Made by a program: the position numbers and the translations under genes. 21,209 nucleotides of DNA, from the NCBI GenBank assembly GCA_946886865.1, contig CAMPJI010000038.1, forward strand, positions 1-21,209, written 5' to 3'. The notes under the pieces were generated by a model, which worked only from the letters and a program-made list of their open reading frames with translations, did no database searches and was not told where the DNA came from. Positions 12,308-18,483 of the stretch are shown one piece after another; within the stretch, counting starts at the first letter, position 1, and the number at the start of each line of letters is the position of its first letter. Origin of the DNA: an uncultured Lysobacterales bacterium. GTDB taxonomy: Bacteria; Pseudomonadota; Gammaproteobacteria; Xanthomonadales; Xanthomonadaceae.

Positions 12308-12339
12308 GTCGCCCCGGACCTCTCGGCCGGCCTGGCGAC
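12308..12339 (-). other. Compound hairpin between the FKBP lipoprotein gene and ugd
   Basis: On the minus strand an outer 6-bp stem GTCGCC/GGCGAC encloses an inner stem, CCGGCC paired to GGTCCGG with one bulged T, closed by a GAGA loop (GNRA type). It lies 26 bases before ugd and 26 after the FKBP stop. No T-tract follows. It could be a weak terminator, an RNA processing site or a ugd leader structure. Confidence 0.45.
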
Positions 12340-12365
12340 GATCCGGCGCAGGGACCCGATCCTTG

Positions 12366-13151
12366 TTACTTGACGATGTCCAGCAACTCGACCTCGAACA
12401 CCAGCGTGGCGTTCGGCCCGATCGGCCCGCCCGGCGTACCGCGCTCGCCGTAGCCCAGGTTGGACGGGATCCAGAAGGTGTACTTGCTGCCGACCGGCAT
12501 CAGCGCGATGCCTTCCTGCCAGCCCGGCACCACCTGGGACAACGGGAACGTCACCGGCTCGCCGCGCTCGTAGGAATCATCGAACGACGTGCCGTCCAGC
12601 AAGGTGCCCTTGTAATGCACCTTCACCGCGTCCTCAGCCGACGGGCGCGGGCCGTCACCGGCCGTCACCACCTTGTACTGCAGGCCCGATTCGGTGGTTT
12701 CAACGCCCGGCTTCTTGGCGTTCTCCGCCAGGAATACAGCGCCCGCCTCGGCGTTCTTCTTGGCCTTGGCCATCATGTCGGCGATCTGCTTGGCCTGCAT
12801 CTTCTGGCCGAAGGTCTCGCCGACCTGCTTGGCCTGCTCCTCGGTCATCAACGGCGTCTCGCCGGCAATGACCGTCTTCATCGCCTTGGTCAGCGTGTCG
12901 AGATCGACCTCGTCCTTCACCGGCTCCAGCGACTTGGCCATCTCCATGCCGATCATGTAGCTGACCTGTGCCTTCTCGCCCTCGAGCCCGGCGATTTCCA
13001 GCGCCGCGCCCTCGGCGGCGTCGGCCTCTTCGCCCGTCTTGGCGGTCTCGGCCGGCGTGGTGGCGTCACCATCGGGCTTGCAGCCCGCGGCCAGCAGGGT
13101 CAGCGAACCCAGAACCAGGGCGGTGGCGGTGGAGCGGACGAATCGGGACAT
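12366..13151 (-). CDS. FKBP-type peptidyl-prolyl isomerase lipoprotein (Mip/FkpA type)
   Basis: 261 residues. A lipoprotein signal ends with LAAGC, lipidated C24, followed by Lys so outer-membrane sorting is expected. A low-complexity linker (25-58) precedes an FKBP_N dimerisation domain (about 60-150, AQVSYMIGMEMAKSLEPVKD and on) and a C-terminal FKBP domain (155-261). Residues of the proline-binding pocket are kept: Y180, F190, D191, W211 and Y234, with LGYGERGTPGGPIGPNATL. It should act as a dimeric periplasm-facing folding catalyst. ATG 13151 is preceded by CCGGAGT. It is the second of two adjacent FKBP genes; the C-terminal halves are strikingly similar, so a tandem duplication is likely. 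Confidence 0.95.
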   Translation of the reverse strand: MSRFVRSTATALVLGSLTLLAAGCKPDGDATTPAETAKTGEEADAAEGAALEIAGLEGEKAQVSYMIGMEMAKSLEPVKDEVDLDTLTKAMKTVIAGETPLMTEEQAKQVGETFGQKMQAKQIADMMAKAKKNAEAGAVFLAENAKKPGVETTESGLQYKVVTAGDGPRPSAEDAVKVHYKGTLLDGTSFDDSYERGEPVTFPLSQVVPGWQEGIALMPVGSKYTFWIPSNLGYGERGTPGGPIGPNATLVFEVELLDIVK

Positions 13152-13169
13152 CGGGGGAACTCCGGATCA

Positions 13170-13178
13170 GAAGTGGCG
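13170..13178 (-). repeat. Leader element CGCCACTTC, copy 1 (FKBP lipoprotein gene)
   Basis: CGCCACTTC on the minus strand, 18 bases before the ATG at 13151. The same nine bases stand 20 bases before the ATG of the neighbouring FKBP gene. Probably a remnant of the duplication or a shared translation-initiation element. Confidence 0.4.
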
Positions 13179-13271
13179 GCAGGCTGGACCTGGCAGGCAG
13201 GCCCCAGCACGGAACACGATCACGCCGGTCGGCCGGCGACGGCGGCCCCGGACGGTGGCACGCAACAGCTG

Positions 13272-13292
13272 ACCGCCGGCCCAACCGGCGGC
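13272..13292 (-). terminator. Hairpin just after the duplicated-domain FKBP gene
   Basis: On the minus strand GCCGCCGG pairs with CCGGCGGT around TTGGG, an 8-bp stem with a terminal G-U pair, starting 9 bases after the stop codon. The sequence after it (CAGCTGTTGCG) is only slightly T-containing, so this is a weak intrinsic terminator candidate. Confidence 0.4.
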
Positions 13293-13300
13293 CTGCACGA

Positions 13301-14236
13301 TCAGAGGATCGCCTGCAATTCCACGTCGAACACGAGCGTGGCATTGGGACCGATGGGGCCGCCCGGCGTACCGCGTGCGCCATACGCCAGGTCCCCGGGG
13401 ATCCAGAAGCGGTACTTGGCGCCCACCGGCATCAGGCCGACGCCCTCGGTCCACCCCGGGATGACCTGGTTCAGGCCGAATTCCGTGGGCTCGCCGCGGT
13501 CGTAGGAGCTGTCGAACACCGTGCCATCCAGCAGCGTGCCGTGATAGTGGACACGGACGCGGTCGGTGGCACGCGGCATGGCACCGGACCCTTGGCGCAG
13601 CACCATGTACTGCAGGCCGGAGCCGGTGGTGAACACGCCCTTGACCTGCTTGTTCTTGGCCAGGAAGGCCTCGCCCTCGGCGCGGTTGGCCTCCGCGGTC
13701 GCCTGCGCCTTCTGCGCCATGCCGGCCTGCAGCCGGGTGGAGAACGACTGCCGCACCGCGTTGAGTGCGGTCTCGTCCATCAGCAGTTCGCCGTCGCGCA
13801 GCACGGTGCGCACGGCCTGCATCACGACGGGCATGTCGAGCTCGTCCTTGATCGGCGCCAGCGAGCGGCCGACGTTGCCACCGATCAGGTAGCCGACGTG
13901 GGCGGTGTTGATGTCGGGCACCTTGGCGTCGGCGGGCAGGCGACCGGCGCGCGATTCGACACGTTGCATGAGCGCCTGCGATGTCGCCTGCGCTTCGGCT
14001 TCCGACAGCAGCGGCTCACCGCCGGTGAAGGCCTGGTCCAGCGCACGCCCGAATGCATCCACGTCGAGGTCGGGGCCCGCTGGGCCGATCGAGCGGCCGA
14101 CGTCGTAGCCCACCATGTAGCTGGCCTTCTCGCGGTCGGTGGTCAACACGGTCTTCTCCTGGGCCATGGCAGCCGTACCCAGCAGCGCCACGGCGGTGGT
14201 CAACATCACGGCCGCGCCGCGTACGAAAGCCTTCAT
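13301..14236 (-). CDS. FKBP-type peptidyl-prolyl isomerase with two FKBP_N domains, periplasmic
   Basis: 311 residues from ATG 14236, which has AGGAG nine bases upstream; longer in-frame starts lack a signal peptide at their N-terminus. Signal peptide with cleavage after AMA (about 25). Two successive FKBP_N-like units follow: residues 36-97 (EKASYMVGYDVGRSIGP) and 113-195 (HVGYLIGGNVGRSLAPIKDE). One FKBP catalytic domain comes last (205-311) with Y231, F241, D242, W262 and AYGARGTPGGPIGPNATL. The family normally has one N-domain of this type, so the length excess is explained by an internal duplication. Unlike its downstream neighbour it has no lipobox, so it should be soluble in the periplasm. 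It sits between the glutathione peroxidase-like gene and the FKBP lipoprotein gene on the same strand. Confidence 0.93.
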   Translation of the reverse strand: MKAFVRGAAVMLTTAVALLGTAAMAQEKTVLTTDREKASYMVGYDVGRSIGPAGPDLDVDAFGRALDQAFTGGEPLLSEAEAQATSQALMQRVESRAGRLPADAKVPDINTAHVGYLIGGNVGRSLAPIKDELDMPVVMQAVRTVLRDGELLMDETALNAVRQSFSTRLQAGMAQKAQATAEANRAEGEAFLAKNKQVKGVFTTGSGLQYMVLRQGSGAMPRATDRVRVHYHGTLLDGTVFDSSYDRGEPTEFGLNQVIPGWTEGVGLMPVGAKYRFWIPGDLAYGARGTPGGPIGPNATLVFDVELQAIL

Positions 14237-14256
14237 CCGGTCCTGCTCCTGTGATT

Positions 14257-14265
14257 GAAGTGGCG
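14257..14265 (-). repeat. Leader element CGCCACTTC, copy 2 (duplicated-domain FKBP gene)
   Basis: CGCCACTTC on the minus strand, 20 bases before the ATG at 14236, matching the copy at 13170-13178 in the paralogous gene's leader. Confidence 0.4.
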
Positions 14266-14290
14266 TCATGGTGCGACGCCGGCATGCAGC

Positions 14291-14311
14291 GCCGGGTACT
14301 GGAGGCCCGGC
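14291..14311 (-). other. Possible 5'-end stem-loop of the duplicated-domain FKBP mRNA
   Basis: GCCGGG and CCCGGC form a perfect 6-bp stem with a 9-base loop. It begins about where a transcript from the candidate promoter at 14321-14349 would start, so it may cap that mRNA. It could also be a 3'-hairpin of the peroxidase transcript. Speculative. Confidence 0.3.
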
Positions 14312-14320
14312 AAGCCGCCT

Positions 14321-14349
14321 ATTGTCGCGGGCGGGACGCCGCCGGGCAA
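14321..14349 (-). promoter_or_regulatory. Candidate sigma70 promoter for the FKBP pair
   Basis: Minus strand: TTGCCC, a 17-base spacer, then GACAAT, each four of six matches to consensus at optimal spacing. The predicted start lies about 77 bases before the ATG at 14236. It would allow the FKBP genes to be expressed apart from the peroxidase-like gene. Confidence 0.35.
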
Positions 14350-14378
14350 ACACCACGGCCGCCCGACGCCTGCCGGGT

Positions 14379-14984
14379 TCAGCGCGGGGGACGCGGCGAC
14401 GCCAGTGCCCGCTCGATCGCGGCCACCAGCTGCGCGTCGTCCGGGACGGTCTTGCTGCCATAGCTGGCGATGAGCCGCCCGTCGCGCCCCACCAGATACT
14501 TGTGGAAGTTCCACTTGGGCGCCTCGCCGGCCGCGCGGGCCAGGCCGCGGTAGAGGCCGGACGCGTCGGCGCCGACGACGTGGGACTTCTCGAACATCGG
14601 GAACTTCACGCCATACGTGAGCGTGCAGAACTCGCGGATGTCGGTCTCGTCCTCGAATTCCTGCTCCTTGAAATCGCCGGACGGGAAGCCGAGCACCGCG
14701 AACCCGCGGTCCTTGTACGTCGCGTGCAACGCCTCGAGCCCTTCGAACTGCGGGGTGAAGCCGCATTTGCTGGCGGTGTTGACCACCAGCACCACCTGGC
14801 CGCCGTATTCGGCCTGGAGGTCCACCGGGGTTTTGCCGGCCAGGGGTCGGAACACGTGCCCGGAGAGCAGCCCCTGCGCGGCGAAGGCAGCGGCCGACGC
14901 CACCAGAACCGCGCACGCCAGTGCGAAGCGCCCGAGGGGGCGGGCCGGCCGGGAGGTCTGGAAACACCGCTGGATGAGGGGCAT
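14379..14984 (-). CDS. Glutathione peroxidase-family thiol peroxidase, exported
   Basis: 201 residues from ATG 14984, chosen because it gives an N-terminal signal: basic start, hydrophobic 20-36, AFAA cleavage region near 36, and GGAG ten bases upstream. The GPx fold begins at about 40. The peroxidatic cysteine is C74 in NTASKCGFTPQF. The usual NQF glutamine site reads GDF (D104) in GFPSGDFKEQE. A second cysteine, C120, lies in REFCTLTYGVKFPMF, and W158-N159 in KWNFHKYLVGRDG complete the tetrad region. It reduces hydroperoxides, probably with a periplasmic thiol partner and not glutathione, which is inference from the export signal. The gene leads a minus-strand series ahead of the FKBP genes and is divergent from the ABC operon. 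A perfect palindrome ACTCCGGAGT contains its ribosome site. Confidence 0.9.
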   Translation of the reverse strand: MPLIQRCFQTSRPARPLGRFALACAVLVASAAAFAAQGLLSGHVFRPLAGKTPVDLQAEYGGQVVLVVNTASKCGFTPQFEGLEALHATYKDRGFAVLGFPSGDFKEQEFEDETDIREFCTLTYGVKFPMFEKSHVVGADASGLYRGLARAAGEAPKWNFHKYLVGRDGRLIASYGSKTVPDDAQLVAAIERALASPRPPR

Positions 14985-14990
14985 GCGCGG

Positions 14991-15000
14991 ACTCCGGAGT
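14991..15000. repeat. Palindrome over the ribosome site of the peroxidase gene
   Basis: ACTCCGGAGT is a perfect 10-bp palindrome whose GGAG is the ribosome site for the gene starting at 14984. Likely coincidental, but it could reduce access of the ribosome in a dimeric or folded RNA. Confidence 0.25.
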
Positions 15001-15052
15001 AGGCGGCGGGCCAGTATGACTTCAGTTGGGGTGCCCCGGAGACGCCGACCCG

Positions 15053-15080
15053 TTGACATGGGGGAAACTGGTGTTATAGT
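15053..15080 (+). promoter_or_regulatory. Strong sigma70-type promoter of the GntR/ABC operon
   Basis: TTGACA (perfect -35, 15053-15058), a 16-base spacer, then TATAGT (five of six for -10, 15075-15080). It is the best promoter-like sequence in the window. Predicted start is near 15087, about 34 bases before the ATG at 15121. The -10 box lies inside the operator dyad at 15070-15093, so repressor binding would block RNA polymerase. Confidence 0.8.
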
Positions 15081-15093
15081 CACCTACAACACC
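15070..15093. promoter_or_regulatory. YtrA-type GntR operator overlapping the -10 box
   Basis: A 24-bp inverted repeat: GGTGTT and AACACC as outer arms, TAG and CTA as inner arms, with 9 of 10 arm positions pairing. The layout GT..TA...TA..AC is the pattern described for YtrA-subfamily GntR repressors. A gene for just such a repressor is second in the operon (15468-15842), so autorepression is expected. Confidence 0.75.
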
Positions 15094-15120
15094 GGTCTAC
15101 CAACGAGCAGGACGGACCCC

Positions 15121-15465
15121 ATGAACCGCAAGCTGCAGAACACGATCTCCGCCCTCATGACCAGCGGCGCCCTGCTGGTCCTGGGGCTGGTGGCGTCCAG
15201 CCAGGCGATGCCGATGATGGCCAGCCCGGGTGACGCCTACGGCGCGGCCCCGATGGACGCGGCCCTGAACCGGGCCGGCGAACTGAACGCGCTCGCCGGC
15301 CCGGCAGGACTGACCGAACTGGCCACCGCCGCCGCGCTTGCCGCAGCGCTGGAACCCGCCACCGACGATTCGGATGCAGGTACACGCACCGAGCGCTCGT
15401 CGCGTCCGACGGCCCGCCGCCAGGCGTTGGCCATGCCCTATTTCTCCTTCGCACCCCGGGGTTGA
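15121..15465 (+). CDS. Small secreted or membrane-anchored protein of unknown family, first gene of the GntR/ABC operon
   Basis: 114 residues. I do not recognise a family. A basic start and hydrophobic stretch (10-27) end at SSQA, a likely signal-peptidase site before M30, although an uncleaved anchor is possible. The mature part is alanine-rich (40-80), then acidic-to-basic (81-101, with DDSD and then RSSRPTARR), and ends MPYFSFAPRG. The ribosome site is AGGA about eight bases upstream. It is the first gene after the regulated promoter, and the GntR gene starts two bases after its stop. A role as substrate, sensor or partner of the transporter is a guess. Codon use and GC look like the neighbours, so it is probably a real gene. 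Confidence 0.75.
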   Translation: MNRKLQNTISALMTSGALLVLGLVASSQAMPMMASPGDAYGAAPMDAALNRAGELNALAGPAGLTELATAAALAAALEPATDDSDAGTRTERSSRPTARRQALAMPYFSFAPRG

Positions 15466-15467
15466 CC

Positions 15468-15842
15468 ATGACCGCCATCCAGTGGAGCGACGGCGCTCCC
15501 ATCTACCGCCAGCTGAAGGAGCGCGTCGTCGCGATGATGCTCGACGGCGTGCTCAAGCCCGGCGACGCCCTGCCTTCTGTCCGGCAGGTGGCCGCCGAGT
15601 ACCAGCTGAATCCCATCACCGTCTCGCGCGCCTACCAGGAGTTGGCGGACGAGGCCCTTGTCGAAAAACGTAGGGGACTGGGCATGTACGTGACCGAAGA
15701 AGCCGCAAGGAAGCTGCTGGTGAACGAGCGCGAGCGCTTCCTCACCGAGGAGTGGCCGCTCGTGCTGGAGCGCATCCTCCGCCTTGGGCTGGACATGGAC
15801 GAGCTGATGAAAGCCGCCCCCGCCACGGGAGGTGCACGATGA
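15468..15842 (+). CDS. GntR-family transcriptional regulator, YtrA subfamily
   Basis: 124 residues. An N-terminal GntR winged helix covers about 10-75 (PIYRQLKERVVAMMLDG, then LPSVRQVAAEYQLNPITVSR at 36-55 and YQELADEALVEKRRGLGMYV). A short helical tail of about 50 residues serves dimerisation, too short for a ligand-binding domain, which defines the YtrA type. The ATG at 15468 is two bases after the preceding stop; a TTG at 15462 would overlap it and is less likely. Its stop overlaps the ATPase start as ATGA. Repressors of this type usually control the ABC genes beside them, and a matching operator lies at 15070-15093. The inducing signal is not visible; in relatives it is cell-envelope stress or antimicrobial peptides. 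Confidence 0.93.
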   Translation: MTAIQWSDGAPIYRQLKERVVAMMLDGVLKPGDALPSVRQVAAEYQLNPITVSRAYQELADEALVEKRRGLGMYVTEEAARKLLVNERERFLTEEWPLVLERILRLGLDMDELMKAAPATGGAR

Positions 15843-16729
15843 ACGCCGTCCTCGACACCGCGACCACCACTGCCCCGGTCGTCAGCGCCCGCCGCCTCCG
15901 CAAGCAGTACAAGAACAAGCTCGCGCTGGCCGACACCGCGTTCGAAATCCCGGCCGGCCGCATCGTCGGGCTGATCGGCCCCAACGGCGCCGGCAAGACC
16001 ACCGCGCTCAAGGCCATCCTCGGGTTGATCCCGTTCGACGGCGAGCTGAGCGTCCTGGGCCGCGACCCGCGCACCGAGCGCGACGAGCTGATGCGTGATG
16101 TCTGCTTCATCGCCGACGTCGCCGTGCTGCCGCGCTGGATGAAGGTCCGCGAGGCCATCGAGTTCGTCGCCGGCGTGCACCCGCGCTTCGATCGTGCCCG
16201 CTGCGAGCGCTTCCTCGCCGGCACCCAACTCAAGCCCGGCATGCGGGTGCGCGAGATGTCCAAGGGCATGATCGTGCAGCTGCACCTGGCGCTGGTCATG
16301 GCGATCGACGCCCGCCTGCTGGTGCTCGACGAGCCCACGCTCGGCCTGGACATCCTGTACCGCAAGCAGTTCTACCAGCGCCTGCTGGAGGACTACTTCG
16401 ACGAACAGAAGACCATCCTGGTCACGACCCACCAGGTCGAGGAGATCGAACACATCCTCACCGACGTGATGTTCATCCAGGACGGCAAGATCGTGCTCGA
16501 CACCGAGATGGACACGCTGGGCGAGCGCTTCACCGAAGTGCTGGTCAACGCCGACCACCTCGAGGCCGCCCGCGCACTCAAGCCGCTGGACGAGCGCGCC
16601 CTGCCCTTCGGCAAGACGGTGATGCTCTTCGACGGCGTGCCCGCCTCCCAACTGGCCACGCTGGGCGAGATCCGCACGCCCGGGCTGGCCGACCTGTTCG
16701 TCGCCACCATGAAGGGGACCTACGCATGA
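15839..16729 (+). CDS. ABC transporter ATP-binding protein (YtrB-like)
   Basis: 296 residues from ATG 15839, with GGGAGGTG just upstream and ATGA overlap with the repressor gene. Walker A is GPNGAGKT (47-54, K53). Walker B is LLVLDEPTLGLD (160-171, D164, E165). The H-loop histidine is H198 in TTHQVEE. Two motifs deviate: the signature reads MSKGM (140-144) instead of LSGGQ, and the Q-loop region reads FIADVAVLPRW (90-100) with no glutamine where one normally stands. Substitution of these in the YtrB-like group may be typical of the group. It powers the ABC-2 permease encoded next; the ATPase is cytoplasmic and membrane associated. The C-terminal part (about 225-296) is a divergent extension found in this group. 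Confidence 0.95.
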   Translation: MNAVLDTATTTAPVVSARRLRKQYKNKLALADTAFEIPAGRIVGLIGPNGAGKTTALKAILGLIPFDGELSVLGRDPRTERDELMRDVCFIADVAVLPRWMKVREAIEFVAGVHPRFDRARCERFLAGTQLKPGMRVREMSKGMIVQLHLALVMAIDARLLVLDEPTLGLDILYRKQFYQRLLEDYFDEQKTILVTTHQVEEIEHILTDVMFIQDGKIVLDTEMDTLGERFTEVLVNADHLEAARALKPLDERALPFGKTVMLFDGVPASQLATLGEIRTPGLADLFVATMKGTYA

Positions 16730-17784
16730 ACGCCCTCGACACCCGCATCGACGGTGGCAGCCCGGCCGCGCCACGCGCGGTGGCGCACGCCACCCACCCG
16801 ACGCACACTTTCAAACTGCTGCTCAAGCGCGAGTTCTGGGAACACAAGGGCGGCTTCCTCTGGGCGCCGCTGGTCGCCGGCGGCATCTCGCTGCTGCTGA
16901 CGCTCATGGCGATCGTGGTCGGGCTGATCGCCGCCCGCCGCGCCATCGCCGACGGCGACATGGAAATCGACGGCGTGCAGGTCAACGGCCTGGACATCGG
17001 CCAGCTGACCAGTCGCATGAGCGCACAGGACATGGCCGAGATGGCGCAGGGCCTGGACCTGACGCTGCTGCTGAGCTCCTCGTGGCCCTTCATCGTCCTG
17101 GGCTTCGTGGTGTTCTTCTACTGCCTCGGTGCGTTGTACGACGAGCGCAAGGACCGCAGCGTGCTGTTCTGGAAGTCGCTTCCGATCTCCGACACGCAGA
17201 CGGTCCTGTCGAAGGTCGCCAGTGCCGCCGTGGTCGCCCCGATCATCGCCATCGGTGCGTCGATCGTGACCATGATCGTCTTCATGCTGATGATCAGCAC
17301 GGTCGTCCTGATGCACGGCGGCAACCCCGTGGAGCTGCTCTGGGGCCCGGCCAACCCGCTGACGCTGATCGGTGGCCACATCGCCTGGATTCCGGTGTAC
17401 GCCCTGTGGGCCCTGCCGACCATTGGCTGGCTGCTGCTCTGCTCGGCCTGGGCGCGCAGCAAGCCCTTCCTCTGGGCCATCATGGTCCCGCTGTTTGCCG
17501 GCATCTTCGTCAGCTGGTTCGACCTGATGGAGCTGTTCAACCTCGACAGCTCGTGGTTCTGGGCCAACGCGGTGGGTCGCCTGCTGCTGGGCACCTTCCC
17601 CCTGGTTGATGCGGCCTACCGCGACGGGTTCGACGGCAATGGCATCGAGAACATCTCGCACGAGCTCTCTGCGGCCAGCCAGCTTCAGACCCTGGCCATG
17701 CCCGAGTTGTGGATCGGCGCGGTCGTCGGCGCGGCCATGATCTTCGGCGCGATCCGGCTGCGCCGCTGGCGCGACGAAGGCTGA
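16726..17784 (+). CDS. ABC-2 type transporter permease
   Basis: 352 residues, ATGA overlap with the ATPase gene. A hydrophilic N-terminus of 28 residues precedes about six membrane segments (roughly 47-70, 115-138, 165-195, 220-241, 248-265, 327-345). A large loop lies between the first two (71-114), and the cytoplasmic coupling stretch YDERKDRSVLFWKSLPISD is at 138-156, characteristic of ABC-2 permeases of bacteriocin or antibiotic type. With the ATPase it should form a homodimeric exporter or an envelope-lipid/peptide-handling complex. No substrate can be deduced. Its downstream neighbours are secreted DUF2884 proteins. Confidence 0.93.
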   Translation: MNALDTRIDGGSPAAPRAVAHATHPTHTFKLLLKREFWEHKGGFLWAPLVAGGISLLLTLMAIVVGLIAARRAIADGDMEIDGVQVNGLDIGQLTSRMSAQDMAEMAQGLDLTLLLSSSWPFIVLGFVVFFYCLGALYDERKDRSVLFWKSLPISDTQTVLSKVASAAVVAPIIAIGASIVTMIVFMLMISTVVLMHGGNPVELLWGPANPLTLIGGHIAWIPVYALWALPTIGWLLLCSAWARSKPFLWAIMVPLFAGIFVSWFDLMELFNLDSSWFWANAVGRLLLGTFPLVDAAYRDGFDGNGIENISHELSAASQLQTLAMPELWIGAVVGAAMIFGAIRLRRWRDEG

Positions 17785-17817
17785 TACCCGCCCGCTCCCA
17801 CGGACAAGGACCTGCAC

Positions 17818-18471
17818 ATGACCATCCACAAAGCCGCCCTCGCCCTGTGCCTGCTGTCTCCCTGGGCCGCCCAGGCCGGCGAGCCCGCACCGGCCGGTAT
17901 CAACGCCGAAATCCGGCAGGAAATGAGCGCCGCCCGCAAGGAAGTCCGCGCCGACCTCGACGAGGCGCGACGGGACATGCGCACCGGCAACCTGCGCATC
18001 GACAACGGCCTGCGATTCGGCGACCGCGATGACGCGGCGCCTTCCGACCTGCCCCGTGCGGAAATCACCCCCGAAGGTGACCTGTTGATCGAAGGCCAGG
18101 CCCAGGCCATCGATGCCGGGCAGCGCGCCCAGTTGTTGGCCTACCGCCGCCAGGTGGTGGCCATCGCCCTGGCCGGCATCGACGCCGGGGAGCAGACGGC
18201 CAACGCCGCACTGGACGCGGTGGGCGACAGCTCGTGGATCGGCCTGGTGTTCAGCGCGATGACCGGCCGACTGGAACGCGATGTCGAGCGTACGGTCCAG
18301 CAGAACCTCGGGCCGGCCATGCGGGACATCTGCCGACAACTGCCGACGGTGATGTCCACGCAACAGCAATTGGCGTCCAGCCTTCCGCAGTTCCAGCCAT
18401 ACGCCAACCTCGAGCCTGCCGACATCGAGGAGTGCGAAACCACGATCCGGCATGAACTCGCCACGATCTGA
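17818..18471 (+). CDS. DUF2884 (YggN-like) periplasmic protein
   Basis: 217 residues. Signal peptide with cleavage after AQA (about 20). The DUF2884 core runs from about 75 to 207: LPRAEITPEGDLLIEGQA (78-95), an amphipathic helical middle, then ICRQLPTVMSTQQQLASSLP (171-190) and FQPYANLEPADIEEC. Cysteines C172 and C206 are in positions shared with the next gene and may form a disulphide. Function of the family is unknown. AAGGA lies upstream of the ATG at 17818, 33 bases after the permease stop. It is a paralogue of the downstream lipoprotein, and both follow the ABC genes, so a periplasmic accessory role is inferred. Confidence 0.88.
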   Translation: MTIHKAALALCLLSPWAAQAGEPAPAGINAEIRQEMSAARKEVRADLDEARRDMRTGNLRIDNGLRFGDRDDAAPSDLPRAEITPEGDLLIEGQAQAIDAGQRAQLLAYRRQVVAIALAGIDAGEQTANAALDAVGDSSWIGLVFSAMTGRLERDVERTVQQNLGPAMRDICRQLPTVMSTQQQLASSLPQFQPYANLEPADIEECETTIRHELATI

Positions 18472-18483
18472 TCCGAGGCCCCA

